In this document: positions 16,995 through 26,420 of the stretch, one piece after another
How the letters are laid out: each line of letters begins with the position of its first letter
Position numbering within the stretch: the first letter of the stretch is position 1
Origin: Mobilicoccus pelagius NBRC 104925
Lineage (GTDB): Bacteria; Actinomycetota; Actinomycetes; Actinomycetales; Dermatophilaceae
Length of the DNA: 64,000 bases
Assembly: GCF_000247995.1 (NCBI RefSeq)
Contig: NZ_BAFE01000043.1
Location: 1 to 64,000, forward strand
Direction: 5' to 3'
Position numbers and translations under genes: made by a program
The notes under the pieces: generated by a model
The model's input: only the letters and a program-made list of their open reading frames with translations
Told to the model about the DNA's origin: nothing
The model's database searches: none

Positions 16995-18617
16995 GTGAGT
17001 ACCGACCAGCTCGATGCCGTCCGCGCCGGTTATGCGTCCTCGGGGCCGGTGATACGCCTCGGGGCCGCCGTCTCCGGCGACCTCGCCGCGCCGACGCCGC
17101 ACCCGGACGTCCCCGTCACCCTGCCGTTGTCCGTGATGAACCGTCACGGTCTCGTCGCGGGTGCCACCGGCACCGGCAAGACGAAGACGCTGCAGCTCAT
17201 GGCGGAGCAGTTGTCGGCGAACGGGGTGCCGGTGTTCCTCGCCGACCTCAAGGGCGACCTCTCCGGCCTCGGCGTCGCCGGGGCGGGCGACGAGCGGACC
17301 CTCGCGCGGGCGGTGGACGTCGGCCAGGCGTGGGAGGGGGCGTCGTTCCCCGTGGAGTTCTTCGGCCTCGGCGGGGTCGGCACGGGCGTGCCGATGCGGG
17401 CGACGGTGACGGACTTCGGTCCGACGTTGTTGTCGAAGGTGCTGGGCCTCAACGCGACTCAGACGTCGAGTCTCGGGCTCGTCTTCCACTACGCCGACAC
17501 GCGGGGTCTGCCGCTGCTCGACCTCAAGGATCTCCAGGCGGTCGTCCGCCACCTCACGTCGGCGGAGGGCAAGGCCGACCTCGCCGAGCTCGGCGGTCTG
17601 TCGAAGGCGACGGCGGGAGTGATCCTGCGGTCGCTCGTCGCGTTCTCCGACCAGGGCGCGGACGCGTTCTTCGGGGAGCCCGCGTTCGACACGACGGACC
17701 TCCTCCGGACCGCCCCCGACGGTCGGGGTGTCGTGTCGTGCCTCGAGCTGCGCGCGGTGCAGGACCGGCCGGCGTTGTTCTCGACGTTCCTCATGTGGCT
17801 GCTCGCCGATCTCTTCGCCGACCTGCCCGAGGTGGGCGACGCCGAGAAGCCGCGTCTCGTGTTCTTCTTCGACGAGGCGCACCTGCTGTTCGACGACGCG
17901 AGCAAGGAGTTCGTCGAGCAGATCGAGCAGACGGTGCGGCTCATCCGGTCGAAGGGCGTGGGGATCTTCTTCGTCACTCAGACGCCGAAGGACGTGCCCG
18001 CGGGGGTGCTGGGGCAGCTCGGCAACCGGGTGCAGCACGCGCTGCGGGCGTTCACGCCGGAGGACGAGAAGGCGTTGCGGGCGACCGTGAAGACGTTCCC
18101 CAGGAGCGGCTACGACCTGGGAGAACTCCTCACGAGCCTCGGCATCGGTGAGGCCGTCGTCACGGTCCTCTCGGAGCGGGGTGCGCCGACGCCGGTGGCG
18201 TGGACGCGGATGTGCGCGCCGCAGTCGCTCATGGGTCCGATGCCGGAGGCAGACATGACGGCGGCGGTCGCGGCGTCGCCCCTCATGGCGACGTACGGGC
18301 AGGCGGTCGACCGGGAGTCGGCGCACGAGATGCTCGCCGCCCGCGTCGCGGGTGCCGCCGACGGCGGGGAATCCTCGGCCCCTCCTGCCGCTCCCGCGCC
18401 GTCCACGTCGGACGAGGCCGGCGGCGGCCCCCGCCCCATCCCGATCCCCAGGGACGACCCGGCACCCCGCCGCCGGGCGGAGAAGGAGGAGCCGGGCGTC
18501 ATCGAGCAGGTGATGGAGAACCCGATGGTGCGCTCCATGCTCCGCTCCGCCGGCACGACCCTCGGCCGCGAGATCACCCGCAGCATCTTCGGCACCGCCC
18601 GGCGCCGTCGGCGCTGA
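16995..18617 (+). CDS. HerA-like DUF853 ATPase
   Basis: The 540-residue protein is a FtsK/HerA-superfamily P-loop ATPase of the DUF853 family (helicase HerA-like proteins such as E. coli YjgR). Walker A GATGTGKT is at residues 56-63, and the Walker B segment LVFFFDEAHLLF carries D293 and E294. A conserved FFVTQTPKDVPAGVLGQLGNR stretch matches the family. The last 90 residues include a Pro/Ala-rich linker before a basic tail. The GTG at 16995 is chosen because the family sequence starts there and a -10 hexamer lies just upstream. The cellular role of this family is not settled. Confidence 0.88.
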   Translation: MSTDQLDAVRAGYASSGPVIRLGAAVSGDLAAPTPHPDVPVTLPLSVMNRHGLVAGATGTGKTKTLQLMAEQLSANGVPVFLADLKGDLSGLGVAGAGDERTLARAVDVGQAWEGASFPVEFFGLGGVGTGVPMRATVTDFGPTLLSKVLGLNATQTSSLGLVFHYADTRGLPLLDLKDLQAVVRHLTSAEGKADLAELGGLSKATAGVILRSLVAFSDQGADAFFGEPAFDTTDLLRTAPDGRGVVSCLELRAVQDRPALFSTFLMWLLADLFADLPEVGDAEKPRLVFFFDEAHLLFDDASKEFVEQIEQTVRLIRSKGVGIFFVTQTPKDVPAGVLGQLGNRVQHALRAFTPEDEKALRATVKTFPRSGYDLGELLTSLGIGEAVVTVLSERGAPTPVAWTRMCAPQSLMGPMPEADMTAAVAASPLMATYGQAVDRESAHEMLAARVAGAADGGESSAPPAAPAPSTSDEAGGGPRPIPIPRDDPAPRRRAEKEEPGVIEQVMENPMVRSMLRSAGTTLGREITRSIFGTARRRRR

Positions 18618-18656
18618 GTCATCCCGTCGGGACGACGCTGCGACCCTCTCGACACG

Positions 18657-18699
18657 CGGATCTGCCCTCACCCGCGCAGAGCGGGTGAGGGCAGATCCG
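18657..18699. terminator. Perfect 19-bp bidirectional terminator hairpin
   Basis: Arms at 18657-18675 and 18681-18699 pair perfectly over 19 bp with a 5-nt loop (gcaga). It sits between the convergent ATPase gene and the secreted protein gene ending at 18727, so it can serve both strands. Confidence 0.8.
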
Positions 18700-18726
18700 T
18701 CTGTGGGCGGCGGCGCAGCGGAGCCG

Positions 18727-20352
18727 TCAGCGGCCGTAGGAGGCGGCGTCGAGGCGGAGGGTCTGGCCGTTCTTGCCGGCGTGGACGACGGTGACGACGT
18801 GGCGACCCCACAGGACGGGGATCGGCTTGAGGACCTGACGCACGGTCGTCGAACGGGACTTCGTGTTCACGGTGGCGACGCGCTTGCCGTCGACGTAGAT
18901 CGCGGCCGGGGCGCCCTTGGGGGAGGTGCCGAACCAGAGCATGATGCGGTTCGTCGTGCTCGTCCGGGCCGTCCACGCCGACGTGCGCTGCGGCGTCGTG
19001 AGCATCGTCCCGCCGAACGCCGCGGGCTCCTTCGCGACCTTCCACGTCCTCCCCTGCGCGGCGGCGATGTCGAGGGGGAACCACACCGTCGTCGGCGCGG
19101 ACCACGGCGACACCCGACGCCCCGCGACGGCTCGCACCTGGACCTCGGCGATCGTGCCCGGCCGCGCCTTGAGGGTCCCCTTGCGGGCCGACGACTCGAG
19201 GAGCCACGGCCGCCACGTCGCCCTCGCGCGAACCTGGTTCGGCGTCAACGTGACGACGCGGTAGCGCACGTCGTAGCGGGAGTTCGCGGGGAAGTCCGAC
19301 GGCGGCGCCCACGTCACGGTGCTCGCGCCACGCGCGACGGCGGACGTCGGAACGACGACCTTCGGCACGGGACGCGACGCACCCGACGGGCCGACCGTCC
19401 ACCGCGTCGTCCCGACGAGGGCGACGTCCTTGGGGGAGGCGCTCACGGCCTCGACCTCGACGGACGTCTTCGTGCCGACCGGCACCTCGACGACGGACGC
19501 CTTGTCACTCGTCTTGACGGCCTTGCCGTCGACCATCCACGTCACTCCCGGGACGTTCCGCACGACGACGAGGTTCGGCCCGCGCACGGCGGGCTTCGTC
19601 TTCGTCGCGGGGGCGACGTCGCCGTACCGGAACGTCGGCACCTTGCCGGCGGGCACATCGACGGGGGAAGCGCCGTCGAACGTGTACGACCACCGCGTCT
19701 GATCGGCCGGCAGCGGCGCGCCGTCGGACGTCGCGAGGCGATACCCCTTGTCGGCCGTCGCCGTCACCGTCATCGTGCCCTTGCCCGGCGGCACCCCCGG
19801 CTTGCCGGAGTACTTCACGCCCGTGACGCTCGGGATCGTCACCGTGTCCCGGTCGCTGCCCACCTCGTCGGTGAACGTCGGCTCCTCCGGCTGCACGCAG
19901 TCCTCGTTCGTGAGCCTGAGCATCTCCGTACCCCGCGTTCCGTCCGGGGCGTGGGACCAGGCGAGGGGGAGATAGACGAAATCTTCCCGGTCGTCGTCCC
20001 ACTCAAGGACGCGCACGAGGGTGAAGGACTTCGTGGTGTCCGCTGGGCGCGACCAATCGGTCCCGTTCAGCGGCTTGAGGCTGCGCTTCCAGACGATCTC
20101 CGGCTGTCCCGTCAGCCAGGGGTCAGATCCTTCCGGCTTGGGCGCCTTTCCATCCGGCCATACCTCGACCCAGTAGTCACCCTTCGTGTCGACCTCGAGG
20201 AAGTCGACGCGCCCGCACCCGTCGGTGACGGAGACGACGGCGTCGTGCGTGTCCGCGGCGGCGCGTGTGGCGGGGGCGACCGCCGTGAGTCCGGTCGCAG
20301 CGAGCGCGACCGCGGTGAGTGCGCTGAGGGTGGTTCCCGATCCGTGGGGCAT
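18727..20352 (-). CDS. Secreted beta-repeat protein with a fibronectin type III-like domain
   Basis: The 541-residue product has a signal peptide with a hydrophobic core near residues 8-27 and an Ala-rich cleavage zone near 30-34. Residues 170-185 and 258-275 contain the repeat core (VTGVKYSG, NVPGVTWMVDG) also found in the next gene. A fibronectin type III-like module occupies roughly 340-430 (WAPPSDFPANSRYDVRYRV), and a carbohydrate-binding-like beta domain ends the protein. There is no LPXTG or other sorting signal. A GAAGAGAAGG binding site precedes the ATG at 20352. A sigma-28-like promoter at 20401-20429 suggests co-expression with flagellar genes. Function unknown. Confidence 0.75.
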   Translation of the reverse strand: MPHGSGTTLSALTAVALAATGLTAVAPATRAAADTHDAVVSVTDGCGRVDFLEVDTKGDYWVEVWPDGKAPKPEGSDPWLTGQPEIVWKRSLKPLNGTDWSRPADTTKSFTLVRVLEWDDDREDFVYLPLAWSHAPDGTRGTEMLRLTNEDCVQPEEPTFTDEVGSDRDTVTIPSVTGVKYSGKPGVPPGKGTMTVTATADKGYRLATSDGAPLPADQTRWSYTFDGASPVDVPAGKVPTFRYGDVAPATKTKPAVRGPNLVVVRNVPGVTWMVDGKAVKTSDKASVVEVPVGTKTSVEVEAVSASPKDVALVGTTRWTVGPSGASRPVPKVVVPTSAVARGASTVTWAPPSDFPANSRYDVRYRVVTLTPNQVRARATWRPWLLESSARKGTLKARPGTIAEVQVRAVAGRRVSPWSAPTTVWFPLDIAAAQGRTWKVAKEPAAFGGTMLTTPQRTSAWTARTSTTNRIMLWFGTSPKGAPAAIYVDGKRVATVNTKSRSTTVRQVLKPIPVLWGRHVVTVVHAGKNGQTLRLDAASYGR

Positions 20353-20400
20353 GGCCTTCTCTTCCGTGAGGAGGGGGGTGTGCGTGGGGGTTCGTCGTGA

Positions 20401-20429
20401 CCTATCGGCACGGGGGGCGTGGGGCGAGT
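20401..20429 (-). promoter_or_regulatory. Sigma-28-like promoter of the secreted repeat protein
   Basis: GCCGATAGG on the minus strand at 20409-20401, with CTCGCC 13 bp upstream (20428-20423) as a -35-like element. It lies about 50 nt before the ATG at 20352. Confidence 0.55.
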
Positions 20430-20441
20430 GCCCGAACCGCG

Positions 20442-20472
20442 GCGCCCCGCATGCCGTCGACATGCGGGGCGC
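20442..20472 (-). terminator. Terminator hairpin after the 514-residue secreted protein gene
   Basis: Perfect 12-bp arms gcgccccgcatg (20442-20453) and catgcggggcgc (20461-20472) with a 7-nt loop, 30 nt past the stop at 20503. Confidence 0.7.
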
Positions 20473-20502
20473 CCGCGACGGATGTCGCCGCGGTCCGAGA
20501 CG

Positions 20503-22047
20503 TCACTGGGTGGCGGCCGTGTAGTCCTTCATCACCTTGGGTTCGGCCTTGAGGTCCGTCGCGTCGGCGAACGGGATCGTCATGGTCGTCGCGCCGGTGT
20601 TCGTGATGTCGATCGGCTTGACGGCGAGGCGCTTGGCGGCGGTCTTGGTGCCGACCTTCGTCGTGTACGTGACGTTCCACGCGCTGATGCCCTCGTAGGG
20701 GTGGAACGTGACGTCCGTGCCGGACACGACGCGGTTGTCGGCGGCGATCACCGTCGCGTCGCGCTTGAACTCGTACTCCGTGGTCTTCAGGTTGGTCGTG
20801 TCGACGAGCCAGCCGCGGTTGGCGACGGCCTTGACGTGCACGGTCGCCTTCTCGTCGGGAGTGGTCGGCTTGCTCGCGTGCTTGGCCTTGTACGTGATGA
20901 CGCCGTTCTTGCCCGGCTTCTGGGCGGCGAACTTGATCTTGCCGGTCTTGTCGGCCTGACCGACCCACCACGTCATGCCCTGGGAGGCCTTGATCGTCAG
21001 GTTGTCGGCGGAGATGCCGCCCTTGTCCTGGGCCTTGACGTCGGCGTCGGTGACGACGGCGGTGGGGGCGGTGGTGCCGTCCGTGAAGTCCAGCGACTTG
21101 GAGTAGTCCGCCGGGGCCGTGTAGCCCTTGCCTGCCTGGACGGTGACGGTGACCTTGCCCGCCGGGATGTCGTCGGGGTCGACGGGCAGGTAACCGACGC
21201 CGTTGACCGCGACGGCCTTGCGGGAACCGACCTTGAACTTCACGCCGGGAACGCCGAGGACCTTGACGGTCTCGACGGCGGACCCCGGGCCGTAGCCCTT
21301 CGTCGCGTCGAGGGGGTTCTCGCCCACGCTGATGAGGGCGTCGAGGGTGGCCTTGGTGAGGGCGACCTCGGCGGAGGCGGTCACCGTGCTGGTGAAGGTG
21401 CCCGGCAGGAGCTTGAGCGGGTCCGCCTTGTACCCCTCGGCGAGGGACGGGGTGACCGTCGTCTCGGACGTCGCGGGGACCGTGAGTGCCGCCTTGGTGC
21501 CGAACGCATCGGCGTCGAGGACCCGAATGTCGTTCGTGGTGGCGGTGTCGCCGTCGGTGTCGACGGTGTACGTCACGCCGGAGACCTTGGTGAGCGTGAC
21601 GGTGTCGCGCTTGTCGCCGGGCAGGTCGTTCCACGTGACGACCACGGTGGTGCCGTCGACGGGAGCGGCCTCGTCGGCCGTGGGGCCGGGGAAGTTCCAT
21701 GCGCCGGGCGTGCCCGGGGCGAGCGTGTACGGCGTCGTGTCGCCGGTCGTGGCGACGAGGGTGGCCTGGGACTTGACGGTGACCTTCCGGTCTGCGGTGC
21801 TGCGCCCGGCGTCGAACTGCACGGTCACCCCGTCGAGGCTCCACGACGCGCCAGGCACGTTCGTGAACCGGATGACGTCTTTGTTCGCACCCGGGTTGTC
21901 GATGAGGCGCGGGTACTGGGTTGGCTTGATCGTCACGGTCTTGGGCTTGGGGGTGGTGGTCGCGGCGGTGGCCGGGGTGGCGAGGCCTGCGCCGGCGAGA
22001 CCGAGCGCGACGACCGTCGCGAGGGTGCGTCCGTAGGTGTGAAGCAT
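20503..22047 (-). CDS. Secreted protein with four divergent beta repeats
   Basis: The 514-residue product has a clear signal peptide (hydrophobic residues 10-22, Ala-x-Ala near 26-29). Four repeats are visible around residues 58-73, 149-163, 260-273 and 350-362, each with the core V-x-G-[AV]-x-[WYF] followed by a beta-rich stretch of 60-90 residues (VPGASWSLDG, VSGVTYTVD, VPGVKFKVG, SQGMTWWVG). The same core occurs twice in the neighbouring gene at 18727-20352, so the two arose from a shared module. The ATG at 22047 follows AAGGAG. No enzymatic motif or anchor is visible; an extracellular adhesive or matrix role is only a guess. Confidence 0.7.
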   Translation of the reverse strand: MLHTYGRTLATVVALGLAGAGLATPATAATTTPKPKTVTIKPTQYPRLIDNPGANKDVIRFTNVPGASWSLDGVTVQFDAGRSTADRKVTVKSQATLVATTGDTTPYTLAPGTPGAWNFPGPTADEAAPVDGTTVVVTWNDLPGDKRDTVTLTKVSGVTYTVDTDGDTATTNDIRVLDADAFGTKAALTVPATSETTVTPSLAEGYKADPLKLLPGTFTSTVTASAEVALTKATLDALISVGENPLDATKGYGPGSAVETVKVLGVPGVKFKVGSRKAVAVNGVGYLPVDPDDIPAGKVTVTVQAGKGYTAPADYSKSLDFTDGTTAPTAVVTDADVKAQDKGGISADNLTIKASQGMTWWVGQADKTGKIKFAAQKPGKNGVITYKAKHASKPTTPDEKATVHVKAVANRGWLVDTTNLKTTEYEFKRDATVIAADNRVVSGTDVTFHPYEGISAWNVTYTTKVGTKTAAKRLAVKPIDITNTGATTMTIPFADATDLKAEPKVMKDYTAATQ

Positions 22048-22065
22048 GAGGTCCGTCTCCTTGAG

Positions 22066-22137
22066 TCATCCGTGAGTGGCGACCACATCGGCCACCTCGG
22101 GGTCGGTGTCCTGCACCGTCCCGCGCTGCGTTGCCAT
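22066..22137 (-). CDS. 23-residue upstream small ORF
   Basis: A 23-residue frame (starting MATQRGTVQD) begins at an ATG with AAGGA 7 nt upstream and ends 18 nt before the start of the 514-residue secreted protein. Its third codon positions are mostly G/C. It may be a translated leader peptide coupled to the next gene, or chance. It has no Trp- or Arg-rich attenuator signature. Confidence 0.35.
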   Translation of the reverse strand: MATQRGTVQDTDPEVADVVATHG

Positions 22138-22723
22138 ACGGCCGTCCTTGTCTGCTCCTGAGGGGGTGCCGGCGGTGCCGCGACGACGTGGAAAGCGTGG
22201 GGGGTGAGAGCCGGTGGGCGGCGGATGAACTCGCACCCCGATCCATCTGCCTCTCGTATGCAACCCCGGGTCGGCGCCCACCGAGGCCCCAACGAGCCAC
22301 GACTTGCGGCCTCCGGCCCGATGTCCGCGCCCGCGCCCGCGCCCGCGGCCGCGGTCGTGGCCGGTGCGCGTGACGCCGGTGCCGGTGTCCTCGCCGAGGA
22401 CGGCGTTCCCAGCTCCGAACGTCCCCGGGGAACGGGCCGCCGCCACCCGGGGCGACCGCCTGGCAATGCGCAGGGCACACCGAGCGTCGGCGGCGGACGC
22501 GCATCGACGGGGCCCCGCCGACGGCCACGGTCCACATGTCGAACACCGCCACGGCCTCGTCGACAACGGCCCGGCAGGAACCGTGGCCACCGTTCTCGTT
22601 GCGCGACAACGTCACTCACTCGACGACGAGAGGGGCGCCGCTGCGGCACGACACGGCCCCACGCACATCCACCGCAGCGGGGTCGATGGGCGGGAGTCCC
22701 GCCCCCTGCCACGAAGGTCTCCG
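22138..22723. other. 586-bp divergent upstream region
   Basis: No gene is supported. It holds a cgcgcc-type simple repeat at 22326-22354 and must contain promoters for the divergent genes at 22047 and 22724. A region near 22415-22470 has G-rich hairpins, but I could not match it to any riboswitch consensus. Confidence 0.4.
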
Positions 22724-24136
22724 ATGCGTCTCCTCTCGACCCCTGCCATGTGCGCCGCGCTCGCGCTCGCCGCCACCTCCCTCCCCGCTGTCGCCGCCGC
22801 CGTCGGCGATACACCGGCCACCGTCACGACCGGTTCCGCGGCCACGACCGGCAGCACTGCCACGACCGGGTCGGGTGCGGTCTACCGCATGACGGTCGGG
22901 CCGGCCGCGACGACGACAGCGAACGGGACCGTCTACTCCGCGAGGGCCGGGTTCGTCGGAGGTCGCTACAACGGATCCCTCTACCGGAGTGGAGCCGACG
23001 TACGCGGCACGACGGACGACGCCCTCTACTACCCCGAGTGGTGCGTCCCCGCCGGGTGGCAGAAGCCCGTCACGAACGGCACCTACGATGTGACGCTGAA
23101 GATGCGGGAGGCGTACTTCTCCTACCCCGGCCAGCGGGTCTTCTCCGTCGACGCCGAGGGGCGGCGGGTCGCCACCGACATCGACATCCTCAAGGCCGTC
23201 GGTAAGAACGCCGCCTACGACCGCACCTTCCGGGTCGCCGTCAGCGACGGGCGCCTCGACCTCCGGTTCCCCGCGACCCGGGACGGGGCCTCGATCTCCG
23301 CGATCGTCGTCGCTCCCGTTGCCACGTCCACACCCGCCCCCGCCCCGCCTGCGAAGCCGATGCCCTCACCCTCACCCACCGTCGCCCCGGCGCCTCTCGG
23401 CGTGCCGGGCACGTGGCGCGTCGACATGCGCGACGAGTTCGACGGCTCCGCGCTCGACACATCGGTGTGGACCCCGCACCGTGGCCTCGCGCCGTACACG
23501 TACGGGCACCCCTACAACGCGAGCCTCGACGCGTACTCGTTCGCCCCCTCACGCGTCTCCGTGCGCGGTGGCGCGTTGCGTCTCGCCTGGGACCCCACGC
23601 GGTCGACCGTCCGCAACGGTGACGGCTCGACGACGACGTACCCGTACACCGCCGGCGTCGCCCACAGCGGGAGAGGGTTCACGATGACGTCGGGGTACGT
23701 CGAGGCCCGGATCAAGGTGCCGCGGCAGTCCGGGCTGTGGCCCGCGTTCTGGATGCTGCCGACGCCCGTGGACTCGACGTGGCCGCCCGAGATCGACATC
23801 GCGGAGATCATCCCCGACGACACCCCCGACGGGCTCGAGAAGCCGCACTTCAACTACCACTGGAAAGCCGCGGGCGGCGGCCACCGCCAGATGGGGTGGA
23901 GGTGGTTCGGCGACGCCGGGCGGAGCTACACCGGGGAGTGGCACACCTACGGCCTGCTCCGCGAGCCCGGGCGTCTCCAGGTGTTCGTCGACGGTCGCCC
24001 CGGACCGAGCTTCACCGATCCGGCGGTGACGACCGACCCGATGTACGTCGTCCTCAGCTCCGGGGTGCGCAAGGGGCACACGCCCCCGGCGGGGGAGATG
24101 CTTGTCGACTACGTGCGGGCCTGGAAGAAGGGTTGA
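22724..24136 (+). CDS. Secreted GH16 family glycoside hydrolase with malectin-like domain
   Basis: The 470-residue exported protein has a signal peptide (residues 1-25) and a Thr-rich linker. Residues 55-205 resemble a malectin-like carbohydrate-binding domain (YDVTLKMREAYFSYPGQRVF). After a Pro-rich linker, residues 228-470 form a GH16 domain of the laminarinase/endoglucanase type. The catalytic EIDIAE motif supplies E356 (nucleophile), D358 and E361 (acid/base). The ATG at 22724 follows GAAGG. It opens the polysaccharide locus and overlaps the convergent GT2 gene by 28 bp. A related GH16 lies at 31126-32025. Confidence 0.88.
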   Translation: MRLLSTPAMCAALALAATSLPAVAAAVGDTPATVTTGSAATTGSTATTGSGAVYRMTVGPAATTTANGTVYSARAGFVGGRYNGSLYRSGADVRGTTDDALYYPEWCVPAGWQKPVTNGTYDVTLKMREAYFSYPGQRVFSVDAEGRRVATDIDILKAVGKNAAYDRTFRVAVSDGRLDLRFPATRDGASISAIVVAPVATSTPAPAPPAKPMPSPSPTVAPAPLGVPGTWRVDMRDEFDGSALDTSVWTPHRGLAPYTYGHPYNASLDAYSFAPSRVSVRGGALRLAWDPTRSTVRNGDGSTTTYPYTAGVAHSGRGFTMTSGYVEARIKVPRQSGLWPAFWMLPTPVDSTWPPEIDIAEIIPDDTPDGLEKPHFNYHWKAAGGGHRQMGWRWFGDAGRSYTGEWHTYGLLREPGRLQVFVDGRPGPSFTDPAVTTDPMYVVLSSGVRKGHTPPAGEMLVDYVRAWKKG

Positions 24137-24978
24137 GCGCCGGGCGGCGTCTCGGCCGGCGGCGTGCGGAACATCCACCGGCGACGGAGACGCCACAGTG
24201 CCCATGTCACTGGGAGCGCCACCTGGCTCACGGTGCGGGTGCCGCCCCCCAACGACCAGGCGTCGTCGGCGAGGACACGGCGCATGAGTTCGCGGTTCTC
24301 TCGGTAGTTCTGCTCCTCGTGCGTCTGGGAGTGGGCCGCCCTGCCGATGCGGAAGACGGCGTAGGGGGCGGCCTGGCCGTAGAGGTCGCCGTGGTGGAGG
24401 AGCGCGAGCCATGTCGCGAGATCGCTCGGGTAGGGCAGGTCCTCGTTCCAGCCGCCGACCGCGTCGTAGTCGCGGCGGCGGAACATCACCCCGGCCGGCT
24501 CACCGACGGGGTTGATGCCCGTGCAGGCGTAGCGGCGGGCGACCTCGCGGCCGCGACGTCGTCCGAGGAGTCCGCGGAGCCCTGCGGGGGGCGTGAGGAT
24601 CCCGTGGTCGTCGACGAACCGACGCCGGGCGGCCACGACGGCGATGTCGGGGTTCTCGTTCAGCACCTGCGCCTGCACGGCGAGGCAGCCGGGCAGGAGC
24701 AGGTCGTCGGCGCAGCAGATCTTGACGAACTCGCCCGTCGAGGCCTCGACGGCGCGACGGAAGTTGCCGGTGAGGCCGACGTTGACCTCGTTGTGAAGCA
24801 CCCGGACCCGGGGGTCGTCGACGGTGGCAAGGATCTCCTTCGTGCGGTCGGTGCTCGCGTTGTCGACGACGACGACCTCGAAGTCCACGCCCTCCTGGTC
24901 GAGGACCGAGTGCAGCGTCTGTCGGACGTATCGCTCGCCCTGGTACACCGGCACGCACACCGATACGGTCGTCCCCAC
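24109..24978 (-). CDS. GT2 family glycosyltransferase
   Basis: The 289-residue GT-A enzyme starts VSVCVPVYQGERYVRQTL and carries VVVVDNASTDRTKEI and the metal-binding CCADDLLLPG. It is typical of polysaccharide-building transferases using nucleotide sugars. The GTG at 24978 follows GGAGG. Its 3' end overlaps the GH16 gene on the opposite strand. Substrate unknown. Confidence 0.87.
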   Translation of the reverse strand: MGTTVSVCVPVYQGERYVRQTLHSVLDQEGVDFEVVVVDNASTDRTKEILATVDDPRVRVLHNEVNVGLTGNFRRAVEASTGEFVKICCADDLLLPGCLAVQAQVLNENPDIAVVAARRRFVDDHGILTPPAGLRGLLGRRRGREVARRYACTGINPVGEPAGVMFRRRDYDAVGGWNEDLPYPSDLATWLALLHHGDLYGQAAPYAVFRIGRAAHSQTHEEQNYRENRELMRRVLADDAWSLGGGTRTVSQVALPVTWALWRLRRRWMFRTPPAETPPGAQPFFQART

Positions 24979-25100
24979 GTCATCCCCCTCCTGTCGCGGG
25001 CCAAGTTAACGCACCTTCTCCGCGGCGGCCTCGGGGAGCCCCCCGGCGAACGGGGGTGGGCCCGTCGGTGAACCCTCCCGGAGCGTGACAGGCTCGACCC

Positions 25101-26396
25101 ATGGCAGCTCGATTGCAGGGACCGGTGTTCGCGACGGCCACCCCGCCCACGTGGGCGGGTGCCACCTGGATCGGGGAGCTCCTGCTTCCCGCGGGGGACG
25201 GCGTGACGCAAGGGTTCTCGGACCTGTCGGTGCCCGACGCCGCGGGGTACTCCCGGGCCCGCCTGCTCGTGCGAACCCCGGACCGCCTGTGGGGCATGGT
25301 GGCCGTGCCGTTGCGGGAGGGGAGGATCGCTGCGGAGGACCTCGAACGTGAACTCCGTCACCTTTCGGAGTCCGCGGGTCACGACGTGCCCGTCTCACCG
25401 CCCACCCTGCCGTTCACCGTCGTGCTCTGCACCCGTGAACGCCCCGAGTCGTTGCGGGTGGCCCTCACGAGCGTCCTCGCCCAGGACTACCCGGTGATGG
25501 ACGTCGTCGTCGTCGACAATGCCCCCGCCACCGATGCCACCGCCCGCGTCGTCGCCGAGCTCGCGGACACGCGCGTCCGCCTCGTCACGGAGACCCGCGC
25601 AGGCCTGTCCCATGCCCGGAACGCGGGCGTCGCCGCGTCCTCGACGCCGTGGATCGCGTTCACCGACGACGACGTCACCGTCGATCCCGGTTGGCTGCGC
25701 GGCCTCACCCTGGGCATCGCTCGGGGTGGGGAGAACTGCGTGTGCGTCACGGGGTTCGTCCCCACCGGGGAGCTCCGCACCCAGGCGCAGGCGTGGTTCG
25801 ACAGCAGGATCGGGTGGAACCGGGTCTTCGAGCCGCGCGTGTTCCGTCTCTCGGAGCCACCGGCGGATCTGCCGCTGTTCCCCTTCCAGGTGGGCTCCTA
25901 CGGGGCGGGTGCGAACTTCGCCGCCCGACGGGATGCCGTCGAGCGACTCGGAGGTTTCGACGTCCACCTCGGCGCCGGTACCCCGAGCAAGGGCGGGGAG
26001 GACATCGACTTCTTCTACCGCGTCGTCATCGCCGGGGCGGTGCTCGCCTACGAGCCCTCCGCCGTCGTGTGGCATCGTCACCGCGACACGGAGGAGGCCC
26101 TGATCTCGCAGGCGGTGGGGTACGGGCGCGGATTCTCCGCGTGGGTCACGAAGACCCTGCTGTCCCCTCGGGACCTCGCGCGGGGGCTCCGGGCCGTGCT
26201 CGGTCGGGGCCACGTCGACACCGCCCCGTTCGCCGCGTACGCGGCACCCCTCACCGAGTCGGCCCCGGAGATGCCGGGCGGCGTGGACATCCTCGCCGTC
26301 GAACACCGCGCCACTCTTGCCGGGCCGTTCCACTACCTCCGCTCCCGGGTGGGGACCGCGTGGCAGGCGGCACGCAGGGGTCTCGGCCGACGCTGA
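25101..26396 (+). CDS. GT2 family glycosyltransferase with N-terminal extension
   Basis: The 431-residue protein has about 110 extra N-terminal residues without a recognised domain, then a GT2 core: FTVVLCTRERPESLRVAL, VVVVDNAPATD, and DDDVTVDPGW as the metal site, with EDIDFFYRVVIAG as the acceptor-side motif. The arrangement is common in actinobacterial exopolysaccharide loci. There is no ribosome binding site; a CAGGCT hexamer ends 6 nt before the ATG, so the mRNA may be leaderless. Confidence 0.85.
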   Translation: MAARLQGPVFATATPPTWAGATWIGELLLPAGDGVTQGFSDLSVPDAAGYSRARLLVRTPDRLWGMVAVPLREGRIAAEDLERELRHLSESAGHDVPVSPPTLPFTVVLCTRERPESLRVALTSVLAQDYPVMDVVVVDNAPATDATARVVAELADTRVRLVTETRAGLSHARNAGVAASSTPWIAFTDDDVTVDPGWLRGLTLGIARGGENCVCVTGFVPTGELRTQAQAWFDSRIGWNRVFEPRVFRLSEPPADLPLFPFQVGSYGAGANFAARRDAVERLGGFDVHLGAGTPSKGGEDIDFFYRVVIAGAVLAYEPSAVVWHRHRDTEEALISQAVGYGRGFSAWVTKTLLSPRDLARGLRAVLGRGHVDTAPFAAYAAPLTESAPEMPGGVDILAVEHRATLAGPFHYLRSRVGTAWQAARRGLGRR

Positions 26397-26420
26397 CCGG
26401 GGCCTGAGTACGGCGGTGGC

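Noticed and set aside
22084-22092. GCCGATGTG on the minus strand before the 514-residue secreted protein gene
   Set aside because: No CTC[AG]-type -35 at the right spacing, and it lies within the small ORF.
22415-22470. G-rich hairpins upstream of the GH16 gene resembling a c-di-AMP (ydaO) riboswitch
   Set aside because: Only short G/C runs match; the conserved GGGTGAA- and AGCTAACC-type segments are not found.
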